Shown here in pieces: positions 39,149-51,869 of a stretch of 64,000 nt of DNA. The notes below the pieces were generated by a model that was given only the letters and a program-made list of their open reading frames with translations, did not search any database and had not been told where the DNA came from. The DNA is from Eurosta solidaginis (taxonomy: Eukaryota; Arthropoda; Insecta; Diptera; Tephritidae). The stretch lies in the NCBI RefSeq assembly GCF_040869045.1, contig NW_027137017.1, forward strand, positions 1-64,000, in the 5' to 3' direction. Position 1 is the stretch's first letter; the number at the start of each line of letters is the position of its first letter. The position numbers and the translations under genes are program-made.

Positions 39149-40140
39149 CTTAATTTTTAACTTTAACTTTCGCTTTAACTTTAACTTTAACTTTAACTTT
39201 AACTTTAACTTTAACTTTAACTTCAACTTTAACTTTAACTTTAACTTTAACTTTAACTTTAACTTTAACTTTAACTTTAACTTTAACTTTAACTTTAACT
39301 TTAACTTTAACTTTAACTTTAACTTTAACTTTAACTTTAACTTTAACTTTAACTTTAACTTTAACTTTAACTTTAACTTTAACTTTAACTTTAACTTTAA
39401 CTTTAACGTTAACTTTAACTTTAATTTTAACTTTAACTTTAACTTTAACTTTAAATTTAACTTTAACTTTAACAACTTTAACTTTAACTTTAGCTTTAAC
39501 TTTAACTTTGGCTTTAACTTTAACTTTAACTTTAACTTTAACTTTAACTTTAACTTTAACTTTAACTTTATCTTTAACTTTAACTTCAACTTTAACTTTA
39601 ACTTTAACTTTCACTTTAACTTTAACTTTAACTTTATTTTTAACTTTAACTTTAACTTTCGCTTTAACTTTAACTTTAACAACTTTAACTTTAACTTTAG
39701 CTTTAACTTTAACTTTAACTTTAACTTTAACTTTGGCTTTAACTTTAACTTTAACTTTAACTTTAACTTCAACTTTAACTTTAACTTTCACTTTAACTTT
39801 AACTTTAACTTTATTTTTAACTTCAACTTTAACTTTCACTTTAACTTTAATTTTAACTTTAACTTTAACTTTAACTTTAACTTTAACTTTAACCTTAACT
39901 TTAACTTTAACTTTCATTTTAACTTTATCTTTATTTTTAACTTTAACTTTAACTTTAACTTTCAATTTAACTTTAACATTCACTTTAACTTTAACTTTAA
40001 ATTTAACTTTAGCTTTAACGTTAACTTTAACTTTAACTTTAGCTTTAACTTTAACTTTAACTTTAACTTTAACTTTAACTTTAACTTTAACTTTAACTTT
40101 ATTTTTAACTTTAACATTCACTTTAACTCTAAGTTTTCTT
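39149..40140. repeat. N-type higher-order unit, copy 3 (992 bp)
   Basis: It starts at CTTAATTTTT and ends with the derived box CTCTAAGTTTTCTT. Its TTTAGC/AACGTTAAC/TTTAGC triplet near the right end is shared with the copy at 47449, 8300 bases away. It lies inside the first copy of the 8.3-kb-offset duplication. Confidence 0.75.
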
Positions 40141-40438
40141 TAACTTTAACTTTAACTTGAACTTTAACTTTAACTTTAGCTTTAACTTTAACTTTAACTT
40201 TAACTTTAACTTTAACTTTAACTTTAACTTTAACTTTAACGTTAACTTTAACTTTAACTTTAACGTTAACTTTAACTTTAACTTTAATTTTAACTTTAAC
40301 TTTAACTTTAAATTTAACTTTAACTTTAACTTTAACAACTTTAACTTTAACTTTAGCTTTAACTTTAACTTTAACTTTAACTTTCACTTTAACTTTAACT
40401 TTAACTTTATTTTTAACTTTAACATTCACTTTAACTCT
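40131..40438. repeat. 308-bp AAGTTTTCTT-bounded unit, copy 1
   Basis: It runs from one AAGTTTTCTT box to the next. It contains a TTGAAC variant near its start, TTTAGC, two AACGTTAAC, TTTAAT, AAATTTAAC, one AACAAC, TTTAGC, TTTCAC and a TTTATTTTTAAC before the closing AACATTCAC. The TTGAAC is characteristic of this unit and its relatives. Confidence 0.8.
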
Positions 40439-42491
40439 AAGTTTTCTTTAACTTTAACTTTAACTTTAACTTTAACTTTAGCTTTAACTTTAACTTTAAC
40501 CTTAACTTTAACTTTAACTTTCATTTTAACTTTATCTTTATTTTTAACTTTAACTTTAACTTTAACTTTCAATTTAACTTTAACATTCACTTTAACTTTA
40601 ACTTTAAATTTAACTTTAGCTTTAACTTTAACTTTAAATTTAACTTTAACTTTAACAACTTTAACTTTAACGTTAACTTTAACTTTAACTTTAACTTTAA
40701 ATTTAACTTTAACTTTAACTTTAACTTTAACAACTTTAACTTTAACTTTAGCTTTAACTTTAACTTTAACTTTAACTTTGGCTTTAACTTTAACTTTAAC
40801 TTTAACTTTAACTTTAACTTTAACTTTAACTTTAACTTTAACTTTAACTTTAACTTTAACTTTAACTTTAACTTTAACTTTAACTTTAACTTTAACTTTA
40901 ACTTTAACTTTAACTTTAACTTTAACTTTAACTTTAACTTTAACTTTAAGTTTAACTTTAACTTTAACTTTAACTTTAACTTTAACTTCAACTTTAACTT
41001 TAACTTTAACTTTAACTTTAACTTTCACTTTAACTTTAACTTAATTTTTAACTTTAACTTTCGCTTTAACTTTAACTTTAACTTTAACTTCAACTTTAAC
41101 TTTAACTTTAACTTTAACTTTAACTTTAACTTTAACTTTAACTTTAACTTTAACTTTAACTTTAACTTTAACTTTAACTTTAACTTTAACTTTAACTTTA
41201 ACTTTAACTTTAACTTTAACTTTAACTTTAACTTTAACTTTAACTTTAACTTTAACTTTAACTTTAACTTTAACTTTAACTTTAACTTTAACTTTAACTT
41301 TAACTTTAACTTTAACGTTAACTTTAACTTTAATTTTAACTTTAACTTTAACTTTAACTTTAAATTTAACTTTAACTTTAACAACTTTAACTTTAACTTT
41401 AGCTTTAACTTTAACTTTAACTTTGGCTTTAACTTTAACTTTAACTTTAACTTTAACTTTATCTTTAACTTTAACTTCAACTTTAACTTAACTTTCACTT
41501 TAACTTTAACTTTAACTTTATTTTTAACTTTAACTATAACTTTAATTTTCGCTTTAACTTTAACTTTAACTTTAACAACTTTAACTTTAACTTTAGCTTT
41601 AACTTTAACTTTAACTTTCACTTTAACTTTATTTTTAACTTTAACTTTAACTTTAACTTTAACTTTCGTTTTAACTTTAACTTTAACTTTTACTTTAACT
41701 TTGACTTTGACTTTAACTTTAACTTTAACTTTAACTTTAACTTTAACTTTAACTTTAACTTTAACTTTAACTTTAACTTTAACTTTAACTTTAACTTTAA
41801 CTTTAACTTTAACTTTAACTTTAACTTTAACTTTAACTTTAACTTTAACTTTAACTTTAACTTTAACTTTAACTTTAACTTTAACTTTAACTTTAACTTT
41901 AACTTTAACTTTAACTTTAACTTTAACTTTAACTTTAACTTTAACTTTAACTTTAACTTTAACTTTAACTTTAATTTTAACTTTAACTTTAACTTCAACT
42001 TTAACTTTAACTTTAACTGTGACTTTAACTTTAACTTTAAATTTAACTTTAACTTTAACGTTAACTTTAACTTTAACTTTAACTTTAACTTTAACTTTAA
42101 ATTTAACTTTAACTTTAACAACTTTAACTTTAACTTTAACTTTAACTTTAACGTTAACTTTAACTTTAACTTTAAATTTAACTTTAACTTTAACTTTAAC
42201 AACTTTAACTTTAACTTTAACGTTAACTTTAACTTTAACTTTAACTTTAACTTTAACTTTAAATTTAACTTTAACTTTAACAACTTTAACTTTAACTTTA
42301 GCTTTAACTTTAACTTTAACTTTAACTTTGGCTTTAAATTTAACTTTAACTTTAACTTTAACTTTAACTTTAACTTTAACTTTAACTTTAACTGTAACTT
42401 TAACTTTAACTTTAACTTTAACTTTAACTTTAACGTTAACTTTAACTTTAACTTTCATTTTAACTTTAACTTTAACTTTCGCTTTAACTTT

Positions 42492-45490
42492 GTACATTCA
42501 CTTTAACTTTAACTTTAACTTTAACTTTAACTTTAACTTTAACTTTAACTTTAACTTTAACTTTAACTTTAACTTTAACTTTAACTTTAACTTTAACTTT
42601 AACTTTAACTTTAACTTTAACTTTAACTTTAACTTTAACTTTAACTTTAACTTTAACTTTAACTTTAACTTTAACTTTAACTTTAACTTTAACTTTAACT
42701 TTAACTTTAACTTTAACTTTAACTTTAACTTTAACTTTAACTTTAACTTTAACTTTAACTTTAACTTTAACTTTAACTTTAACTTTAACTTTAACTTTAA
42801 CTTTAACTTTAACTTTAACTTTAACTTTAACTTTAACTTTAACTTTAACTTTAACTTTAACTTTAACTTTAACTTCAACTTTAACTTTAACTTTAACTTT
42901 AACTTTAACTTTAACTTTAACTTTAACTTTAACTTTAACTTTAACTTTAACTTTAACTTTAACTTTAACTTTAACTTTAACTTTAACTTTAACTTCAACT
43001 TTAACTTTAACTTTAACTGTGACTTTAACTTTAACTTTAAATTTAACTTTAACTTTAACTTTAGCTTTAACTTTAACTTTAACTTTAACTTTAACTTTAA
43101 CTTTAACTTTAACTTTAACTTTAACTTTAACTTTAACTTTAACGTTAACCTTAACTTTAACTTTAACTTTAAATTTAACTTTAACTTTAACTTTAACAAC
43201 TTTAACTTTAACTTTAACGTTAACTTTAACTTTAACTTTAAATTTAACTTTAACTTTAACAACTTTAACTTTAACTTTAACTTTAGCTTTAACTTTAACT
43301 TTAACTTTAACTTTGGCTTTAACTTTAACGTTAACTTTAACTTTAACTTTAACTTTAATTTTAACTTTAACTTTAACTTTAACTTTAATTTTAACTTTAA
43401 CTTTAACTTTAACTTTAACTTTAACTTTCACTTTAACGTTAACTTTAACTTTAATTTTAACTTTAACTTTAACTTTAACTTTAAATTTAACTTTAACTTT
43501 AACTTTAACTTTAACGTTAACTTTAACTTTAATTTCAACTTTAACTTTAACTTTAACTTTAAATTTAACTTTAACTTTAACTTTAACAACTTTAACTTTA
43601 ACTTTAGCTTTAACTTTAACTTTTGCTTTAACTTTAACTTTAACTTTAACTTTAACTTTAACTTCAACTTTAACTTTAACTTTAACTTAACTTTAACTTT
43701 AACTTTAACTTTAACTTTAACTTTAACGTTAACTTTAACTTTAACTTTAACTTTAACTTTAACTTTAACTTTAACTTTAATTTTAACTTTAACTTTAACT
43801 TTAACTTTAACTTTAACTTTCACTTTAACTTTAACTTTATTTTTAACTTTAGCTTTAACTTTAACTTTCGCTTTAACTTTAACTTTAACTTTAACTTTAA
43901 CTTCAACTTTAACTTTAACTTTAACTTTATTTTTAACTTTAACTTTAACTTTCGCTTTAACTTTAACATTCACTTTAACTTTAACTTTAACTTTAACTTT
44001 AACTTTATTTTTAACTTTAACTTTAACTTTCGCTTTAACTTTAACTTTAACTTTCACTTTAACTTTAACTTTATTTTTAACTTTAACTTTAACTTTAACT
44101 TTAACTTTCGCTTTAACTTTAACTTTAACTTTAACTTTAACTTTAACTTTAACTTTAACTTTAACTTTAACTTTAACTTTAACTTTAACTTTAACTTTAA
44201 CTTTAACTTTAACTTTAACTTTAACTTTAACTTTAACTTTAACTTTAACTTTAACTTTAACTTTAACTTCAACTTTAACTTTAACTTTAACTGTGACTTT
44301 AACTTTAACTTTAAATTTAACTTTAACTTTAACTTTAGCTTTAACTTTAACTTTAACTTTAACTTTAACTTTAACTTTAACTTTAACTTTAACTTTAACT
44401 TTAACTTTAACTTTAACTTTAACTTTAACTTTAACGTTAACCTTAACTTTAACTTTAACTTTAAATTTAACTTTAACTTTAACTTTAACAACTTTAACTT
44501 TAACTTTAACGTTAACTTTAATTTTAACTTTAAATTTAACTTTAACTTTAACAACTTTAACTTTAACTTTAACTTTAGCTTTAACTTTAACTTTAACTTT
44601 AACTTTGGCTTTAACTTTAACGTTAACTTTAACTTTAACTTTAACTTTAATTTTAACTTTAACTTTAACTTTAACTTTAATTTTAACTTTAACTTTAACT
44701 TTAACTTTAACTTTAACTTTCACTTTAACGTTAACTTTAACTTTAATTTTAACTTTAACTTTAACTTTAACTTTAAATTTAACTTTAACTTTAACTTTAA
44801 CTTTAACGTTAACTTTAACTTTAATTTCAACTTTAACTTTAACTTTAACTTTAAATTTAACTTTAACTTTAACTTTAACAACTTTAACTTTAACTTTAGC
44901 TTTAACTTTAACTTTTGCTTTAACTTTAACTTTAACTTTAACTTTAACTTTAACTTCAACTTTAACTTTAACTTTAACTTAACTTTAACTTTAACTTTAA
45001 CTTTAACTTTAACGTTAACTTTAACTTTAACTTTAACTTTAACTTTAACTTTAACTTTAACTTTAACTTTAATTTTAACTTTAACTTTAACTTTAACTTT
45101 AACTTTAACTTTCACTTTAACTTTAACTTTATTTTTAACTTTAGCTTTAACTTTAACTTTCGCTTTAACTTTAACTTTAACTTTAACTTTAACTTCAACT
45201 TTAACTTTAACTTTAACTTTATTTTTAACTTTAACTTTAACTTTCGCTTTAACTTTAACATTCACTTTAACTTTAACTTTAACTTTAACTTTAACTTTAT
45301 TTTTAACTTTAACTTTAACTTTCGCTTTAACTTTAACTTTAACTTTCACTTTAACTTTAACTTTATTTTTAACTTTAACTTTAACTTTAACTTTAACTTT
45401 CGCTTTAACTTTAACTTTAACTTTTACTTTAACTTTGACTTTGACTTTAACTTTCATTTTAACTTTAACTTTAACTTTCGCTTTAACTTT
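42492..45490. repeat. A-type higher-order unit, copy 5, internally duplicated (2999 bp)
   Basis: GTACATTCAC boxes bound it at 42492 and 45491. The central and right parts occur twice: TGTGAC at 43018 and 44292 (1274 bases apart), TTTTGC near 43621 and 44913, and the five-base slip near 43685 and 44978. Removing one 1274-base repeat gives about 1.73 kb, close to copy 4. This looks like a local unequal-exchange product. Confidence 0.75.
42499..42873. repeat. Long pure (AACTTT)n run, about 62 units
   Basis: This is the second longest homogeneous run. It sits at the same place in A unit copy 5 as the 35527 run does in copy 4, directly after the GTACATTCAC box. A single TTCAAC at about 42874 separates it from another pure run of roughly 115 bases. 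Confidence 0.8.
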
Positions 45491-47448
45491 GTACATTCAC
45501 TTTAACTTTAACTTTAACTTTAACTTTAACTTTAACTTTAACTTTAACTTTAACTTTAACTTTAACTTTAACTTTAACTTTAACTTTAACTTCAACTTTA
45601 ACTTTAACTTTAACTGTGACTTTAACTTTAACTTTAAATTTAACTTTAACTTTAACTTTAACGTTAACTTTAACTTTAACTTTAACTTTAACTTTAAATT
45701 TAACTTTAACTTTAACAACTTTAACTTTAACTTTAACGTTAACTTTAACTTTAACTTTAAATTTAACTTTAACTTTAACAACTTTAACTTTAACTTTAAC
45801 GTTAACTTTAACTTTAACTTTAACTTTAAATTTAACTTTAACTTTAACTTTAACAACTTTAACTTTAACTTTAGCTTTAACTTTAACTTTAACTTTAACT
45901 TTGGCTTTAACTTTAACTTTAACTTTAACTTTAACTTTAACTTTAACTTTAACTTTAACTTTAACTTTAACTTTAACTTTAACTTTAACTTTAACTTTAA
46001 CTTTAACTTTAACTTTAACTTTAACTTTAACTTTAACTTTAAGTTTAACTTTAACTTTAACTTTAACTTTAACTTTAACTTCAACTTTAACTTTAACTTT
46101 AACTTTCACTTTAACTTTAACTTAATTTTTAACTTTAACTTTCGCTTTAACTTTAACTTTAACTTTAACTTTAACTTCAACGTTAACTTTAACTTTAACT
46201 TTAACTTTAACTTTAACTTTAACTTTAACTTTAACTTTAACTTTAACTTTAACTTTAACTTTAACTTTAACTTTAACTTTAACTTTAACTTTAACTTTAA
46301 CTTTAACTTTAACTTTAACGTTAACTTTAACTTTAATTTTAACTTTAACTTTAACTTTAACTTTAACTTTAAATTTAACTTTAACTTTAACAACTTTAAC
46401 TTTAACTTTAGCTTTAACTTTAACTTTAACTTTGGCTTTAACTTTAACTTTAACTTTAACTTTATCTTTAACTTTAACTTCAACTTTAACTTAACTTTCA
46501 CTTTAACTTTAACTTTAACTTTAACTTTATTTTTAACTTTAACTTTAACTTTAACTTTCGCTTTAACTTTAACTTTAACTTTAACAACTTTAACTTTAAC
46601 TTTAGCTTTAACTTTAACTTTAACTTTCACTTTAACTTTATTTTTAACTTTAACTTTAACTTTAACTTTCGCTTTAACTTTAACTTTAACTTTTACTTTA
46701 ACTTTGACTTTGACTTTAACTTTAACTTTAACTTTAACTTTAACTTTAACTTTAACTTTAACTTTAACTTTAACTTTAACTTTAACTTTAACTTTAACTT
46801 TAACTTTAACTTTAACTTTAACTTTAACTTTAACTTTAACTTTAACTTTAACTTTAACTTTAACTTTAACTTTAACTTTAACTTTAACTTTAACTTTAAC
46901 TTTAACTTTAACTTTAACTTTAACTTTAACTTTAACTTTAACTTTAACTTTAACTTCAACTTTAACTTTAACTTTAACTGTGACTTTAACTTTAACTTTA
47001 AATTTAACTTTAACTTTAACGTTAACTTTAACTTTAACTTTAACTTTAACTTTAACTTTAACTTTAACTTTAACTTTAACTTTAAATTTAACTTTAACTT
47101 TAACAACTTTAACTTTAACTTTAACTTTAACTTTAACGTTAACTTTAACTTTAACTTTAAATTTAACTTTAACTTTAACTTTAACAACTTTAACTTTAAC
47201 TTTAACGTTAACTTTAACTTTAACTTTAACTTTAAATTTAACTTTAACTTTAACAACTTTAACTTTAACTTTAGCTTTAACTTTAACTTTAACTTTGGCT
47301 TTAACTTTAACTTTAACTTTAACTTTAACTTTAACTTTAACTTTAACTTTAACTTTAACTTTAACTTTAACTTTAACTTTAACTTTAACTTTAACTTTAA
47401 CTTTAAATTCAACTTTAACTTTAACTTTAACTTTCACTTTAACTTTAA

Positions 47449-48434
47449 CTTAATTTTTAACTTTAACTTTCGCTTTAACTTTAACTTTAACTTTAACTTT
47501 AACTTTAACTTTAACTTTAACTTTAACTTCAACTTTAACTTTAACTTTAACTTTAACTTTAACTTTAACTTTAACTTTAACTTTAACTTTAACTTTAACT
47601 TTAACTTTAACTTTAACTTTAACTTTAACTTTAACTTTAACTTTAACTTTAACTTTAACTTTAACTTTAACTTTAACTTTAACTTTAACTTTAACTTTAA
47701 CTTTAACGTTAACTTTAACTTTAATTTTAACTTTAACTTTAACTTTAACTTTAAATTTAACTTTAACTTTAACAACTTTAACTTTAACTTTAGCTTTAAC
47801 TTTAACTTTGGCTTTAACTTTAACTTTAACTTTAACTTTAACTTTAACTTTAACTTTAACTTTATCTTTAACTTTAACTTCAACTTTAACTTTAACTTTA
47901 ACTTTCACTTTAACTTTAACTTTAACTTTATTTTTAACTTTAACTTTAACTTTCGCTTTAACTTTAACTTTAACAACTTTAACTTTAACTTTAGCTTTAA
48001 CTTTAACTTTAACTTTAACTTTAACTTTGGCTTTAACTTTAACTTTAACTTTAACTTTAACTTCAACTTTAACTTTAACTTTCACTTTAACTTTAACTTT
48101 AACTTTATTTTTAACTTCAACTTTAACTTTCACTTTAACTTTAATTTTAACTTTAACTTTAACTTTAACTTTAACTTTAACTTTAACCTTAACTTTAACT
48201 TTAACTTTCATTTTAACTTTATCTTTATTTTTAACTTTAACTTTAACTTTAACTTTCAATTTAACTTTAACATTCACTTTAACTTTAACTTTAAATTTAA
48301 CTTTAGCTTTAACGTTAACTTTAACTTTAACTTTAGCTTTAACTTTAACTTTAACTTTAACTTTAACTTTAACTTTAACTTTAACTTTAACTTTATTTTT
48401 AACTTTAACATTCACTTTAACTCTAAGTTTTCTT
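47449..48434. repeat. N-type higher-order unit, copy 4 (986 bp)
   Basis: This is the counterpart of the unit at 39149, shorter by one hexamer and otherwise in the same order as far as I compared. It ends with CTCTAAGTTTTCTT and is followed by the 308-bp unit. Confidence 0.75.
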
Positions 48435-48732
48435 TAACTTTAACTTTAACTTGAACTTTAACTTTAACTTTAGCTTTAACTTTAACTTTAACTTTAACTT
48501 TAACTTTAACTTTAACTTTAACTTTAACTTTAACGTTAACTTTAACTTTAACTTTAACGTTAACTTTAACTTTAACTTTAATTTTAACTTTAACTTTAAC
48601 TTTAAATTTAACTTTAACTTTAACTTTAACAACTTTAACTTTAACTTTAGCTTTAACTTTAACTTTAACTTTAACTTTCACTTTAACTTTAACTTTAACT
48701 TTATTTTTAACTTTAACATTCACTTTAACTCT
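48425..48732. repeat. 308-bp AAGTTTTCTT-bounded unit, copy 2
   Basis: It has the same length and variant order as the unit at 40131, from which it is displaced by exactly 8294 bases as part of the large duplication. Confidence 0.8.
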
Positions 48733-50805
48733 AAGTTTTCTTTAACTTTAACTTTAACTTTAACTTTAACTTTAGCTTTAACTTTAACTTTAACCTTAAC
48801 TTTAACTTTAACTTTCATTTTAACTTTATCTTTATTTTTAACTTTAACTTTAACTTTAACTTTCAATTTAACTTTAACATTCACTTTAACTTTAACTTTA
48901 AATTTAACTTTAGCTTTAACTTTAACTTTAAATTTAACTTTAACTTTAACAACTTTAACTTTAACTTTAACGTTAACTTTAACTTTAACTTTAACTTTAA
49001 ATTTAACTTTAACTTTAACTTTAACTTTAACAACTTTAACTTTAACTTTAGCTTTAACTTTAACTTTAACTTTAACTTTGGCTTTAACTTTAACTTTAAC
49101 TTTAACTTTAACTTTAACTTTAACTTTAACTTTAACTTTAACTTTAACTTTAACTTTAACTTTAACTTTAACTTTAACTTTAACTTTAACTTTAACTTTA
49201 ACTTTAACTTTAACTTTAACTTTAACTTTAACTTTAACTTTAACTTTAACTTTAACTTTAAGTTTAACTTTAACTTTAACTTTAACTTTAACTTTAACTT
49301 CAACTTTAACTTTAACTTTAACTTTAACTTTAACTTTCACTTTAACTTTAACTTAATTTTTAACTTTAACTTTCGCTTTAACTTTAACTTTAACTTTAAC
49401 TTCAACTTTAACTTTAACTTTAACTTTAACTTTAACTTTAACTTTAACTTTAACTTTAACTTTAACTCTAACTTTAACTTTAACTTTAACTTTAACTTTA
49501 ACTTTAACTTTAACTTTAACTTTAACTTTAACTTTAACTTTAACTTTAACTTTAACTTTAACTTTAACTTTAACTTTAACTTTAACTTTAACTTTAACTT
49601 TAACTTTAACTTTAACTTTAACTTTAACTTTAACGTTAACTTTAACTTTAATTTTAACTTTAACTTTAACTTTAACTTTAAATTTAACTTTAACTTTAAC
49701 AACTTTAACTTTAACTTTAGCTTTAACTTTAACTTTAACTTTGGCTTTAACTTTAACTTTAACTTTAACTTTAACTTTATCTTTAACTTTAACTTCAACT
49801 TTAACTTAACTTTCACTTTAACTTTAACTTTAACTTTATTTTTAACTTTAACTATAACTTTAATTTTCGCTTTAACTTTAACTTTAACTTTAACAACTTT
49901 AACTTTAACTTTAGCTTTAACTTTAACTTTAACTTTCACTTTAACTTTATTTTTAACTTTAACTTTAACTTTAACTTTAACTTTCGTTTTAACTTTAACT
50001 TTAACTTTTACTTTAACTTTGACTTTGACTTTAACTTTAACTTTAACTTTAACTTTAACTTTAACTTTAACTTTAACTTTAACTTTAACTTTAACTTTAA
50101 CTTTAACTTTAACTTTAACTTTAACTTTAACTTTAACTTTAACTTTAACTTTAACTTTAACTTTAACTTTAACTTTAACTTTAACTTTAACTTTAACTTT
50201 AACTTTAACTTTAACTTTAACTTTAACTTTAACTTTAACTTTAACTTTAGCTTTAACTTTAACTTTAACTTTAACTTTAATTTTAACTTTAACTTTAACT
50301 TCAACTTTAACTTTAACTTTAACTGTGACTTTAACTTTAACTTTAAATTTAACTTTAACTTTAACGTTAACTTTAACTTTAACTTTAACTTTAACTTTAA
50401 CTTTAAATTTAACTTTAACTTTAACAACTTTAACTTTAACTTTAACTTTAACTTTAACGTTAACTTTAACTTTAACTTTAAATTTAACTTTAACTTTAAC
50501 TTTAACAACTTTAACTTTAACTTTAACGTTAACTTTAACTTTAACTTTAACTTTAACTTTAAATTTAACTTTAACTTTAACAACTTTAACTTTAACTTTA
50601 GCTTTAACTTTAACTTTAACTTTAACTTTGGCTTTAAATTTAACTTTAACTTTAACTTTAACTTTAACTTTAACTTTAACTTTAACTTTAACTTTAACTG
50701 TAACTTTAACTTTAACTTTAACTTTAACTTTAACTTTAACTTTAACTTTAACTTTAACTTTAAATTCAACTTTAACTTTAACTTTAACTTTCACTTTAAC
50801 TTTAA

Positions 50806-51869
50806 CTTAATTTTTAACTTTAACTTTCGCTTTAACTTTAACTTTAACTTTAACTTTAACTTTAACTTTAACTTTAACTTCAACTTTAACTTTAACTTTA
50901 ACTTTAACTTTAACTTTAACTTTAACTTTAACTTTAACTTTAACTTTAACTTTAACTTTAACTTTAACTTTAACTTTAACTTTAACTTTAACTTTAACTT
51001 TAACTTTAACTTTAACTTTAACTTTAACTTTAACTTTAACTTTAACTTTAACTTTAACTTTAACTTTAACTTTAACTTTAACGTTAACTTTAACTTTAAT
51101 TTTAACTTTAACTTTAACTTTAACTTTAAATTTAACTTTAACTTTAACAACTTTAACTTTAACTTTAGCTTTAACTTTAACTTTGGCTTTAACTTTAACT
51201 TTAACTTTAACTTTAACTTTAACTTTAACTTTAACTTTAACTTTAACTTTAACTTTAACTTTAACTTTAACTTTATCTTTAACTTTAACTTCAACTTTAA
51301 CTTTAACTTTCACTTTAACTTTAACTTTAACTTTAACTTTATCTTTAACTTTATTTTTAACTTTAACTTTAACTTTCGCTTTAACTTTAACTTTAACAAC
51401 TTTAACTTTAACTTTAGCTTTAACTTTAACTTTAACTTTAACTTTAACTTTGGCTTTAACTTTAACTTTAACTTTAACTTTAACTTCAACTTTAACTTTA
51501 ACTTTCACTTTAACTTTAACTTTAACTTTATTTTTAACTTCAACTTTAACTTTCACTTTAACTTTAATTTTAACTTTAACTTTAACTTTAACTTTAACTT
51601 TAACCTTAACTTTAACTTTAACTTTCATTTTAACTTTATCTTTATTTTTAACTTTAACTTTAACTTTAACTTTCAATTTAACTTTAACATTCACTTTAAC
51701 TTTAACTTTAAATTTAACTTTAGCTTTAACGTTAACTTTAACTTTAACTTTAGCTTTAACTTTAACTTTAACTTTAACTTTAACTTTAACTTTAACTTTA
51801 ACTTTAACTTTAACTTTAACTTTAACTTTATTTTTAACTTTAACATTCACTTTAACTCTAAGTTTTCTT
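50806..51869. repeat. N-type higher-order unit, copy 5 (1064 bp)
   Basis: It has the same start and end boxes as copies 3 and 4, lengthened by extra pure hexamers and by an added TTTATC before a TTTATTTTTAAC. It follows directly on the second copy of the large duplication, where that duplication stops matching the first. Confidence 0.7.

Larger units (their letters stand above)
35980..42400. repeat. Large segmental duplication, copy 1 (about 6.4 kb)
   Basis: Marker boxes in this interval recur 8288-8312 bases further on: TGTGAC 36004/44292, GTACATTCAC 37179/45491, CTTAATTTTT 37809/46121, 39149/47449 and 41040/49352, AAGTTTTCTT 40131/48425 and 40439/48733. Variant order between markers is also shared. 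The match stops just after a TGTAAC variant at 42393, where this copy goes on to GTACATTCAC. Edges are approximate. Confidence 0.85.
44270..50705. repeat. Large segmental duplication, copy 2 (about 6.4 kb)
   Basis: This is the partner of 35980-42400. Offsets change only by multiples of six (8312 to 8294 and back), so the copies differ by whole hexamers gained or lost. After the TGTAAC variant at 50699 it diverges into AAATTCAAC and an N unit, whereas copy 1 continues to a GTACATTCAC box. Confidence 0.85.

Noticed and set aside
28192..39153. A 3653-codon open frame of alternating Thr-Leu and Asn-Phe, and dozens of similar long frames elsewhere
   Set aside because: AACTTT lacks stops in four of six frames (NF, TL, KV, KL), so long frames are expected from the repeat alone. 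They break only at phase slips, overlap on both strands and show no gene-like composition.
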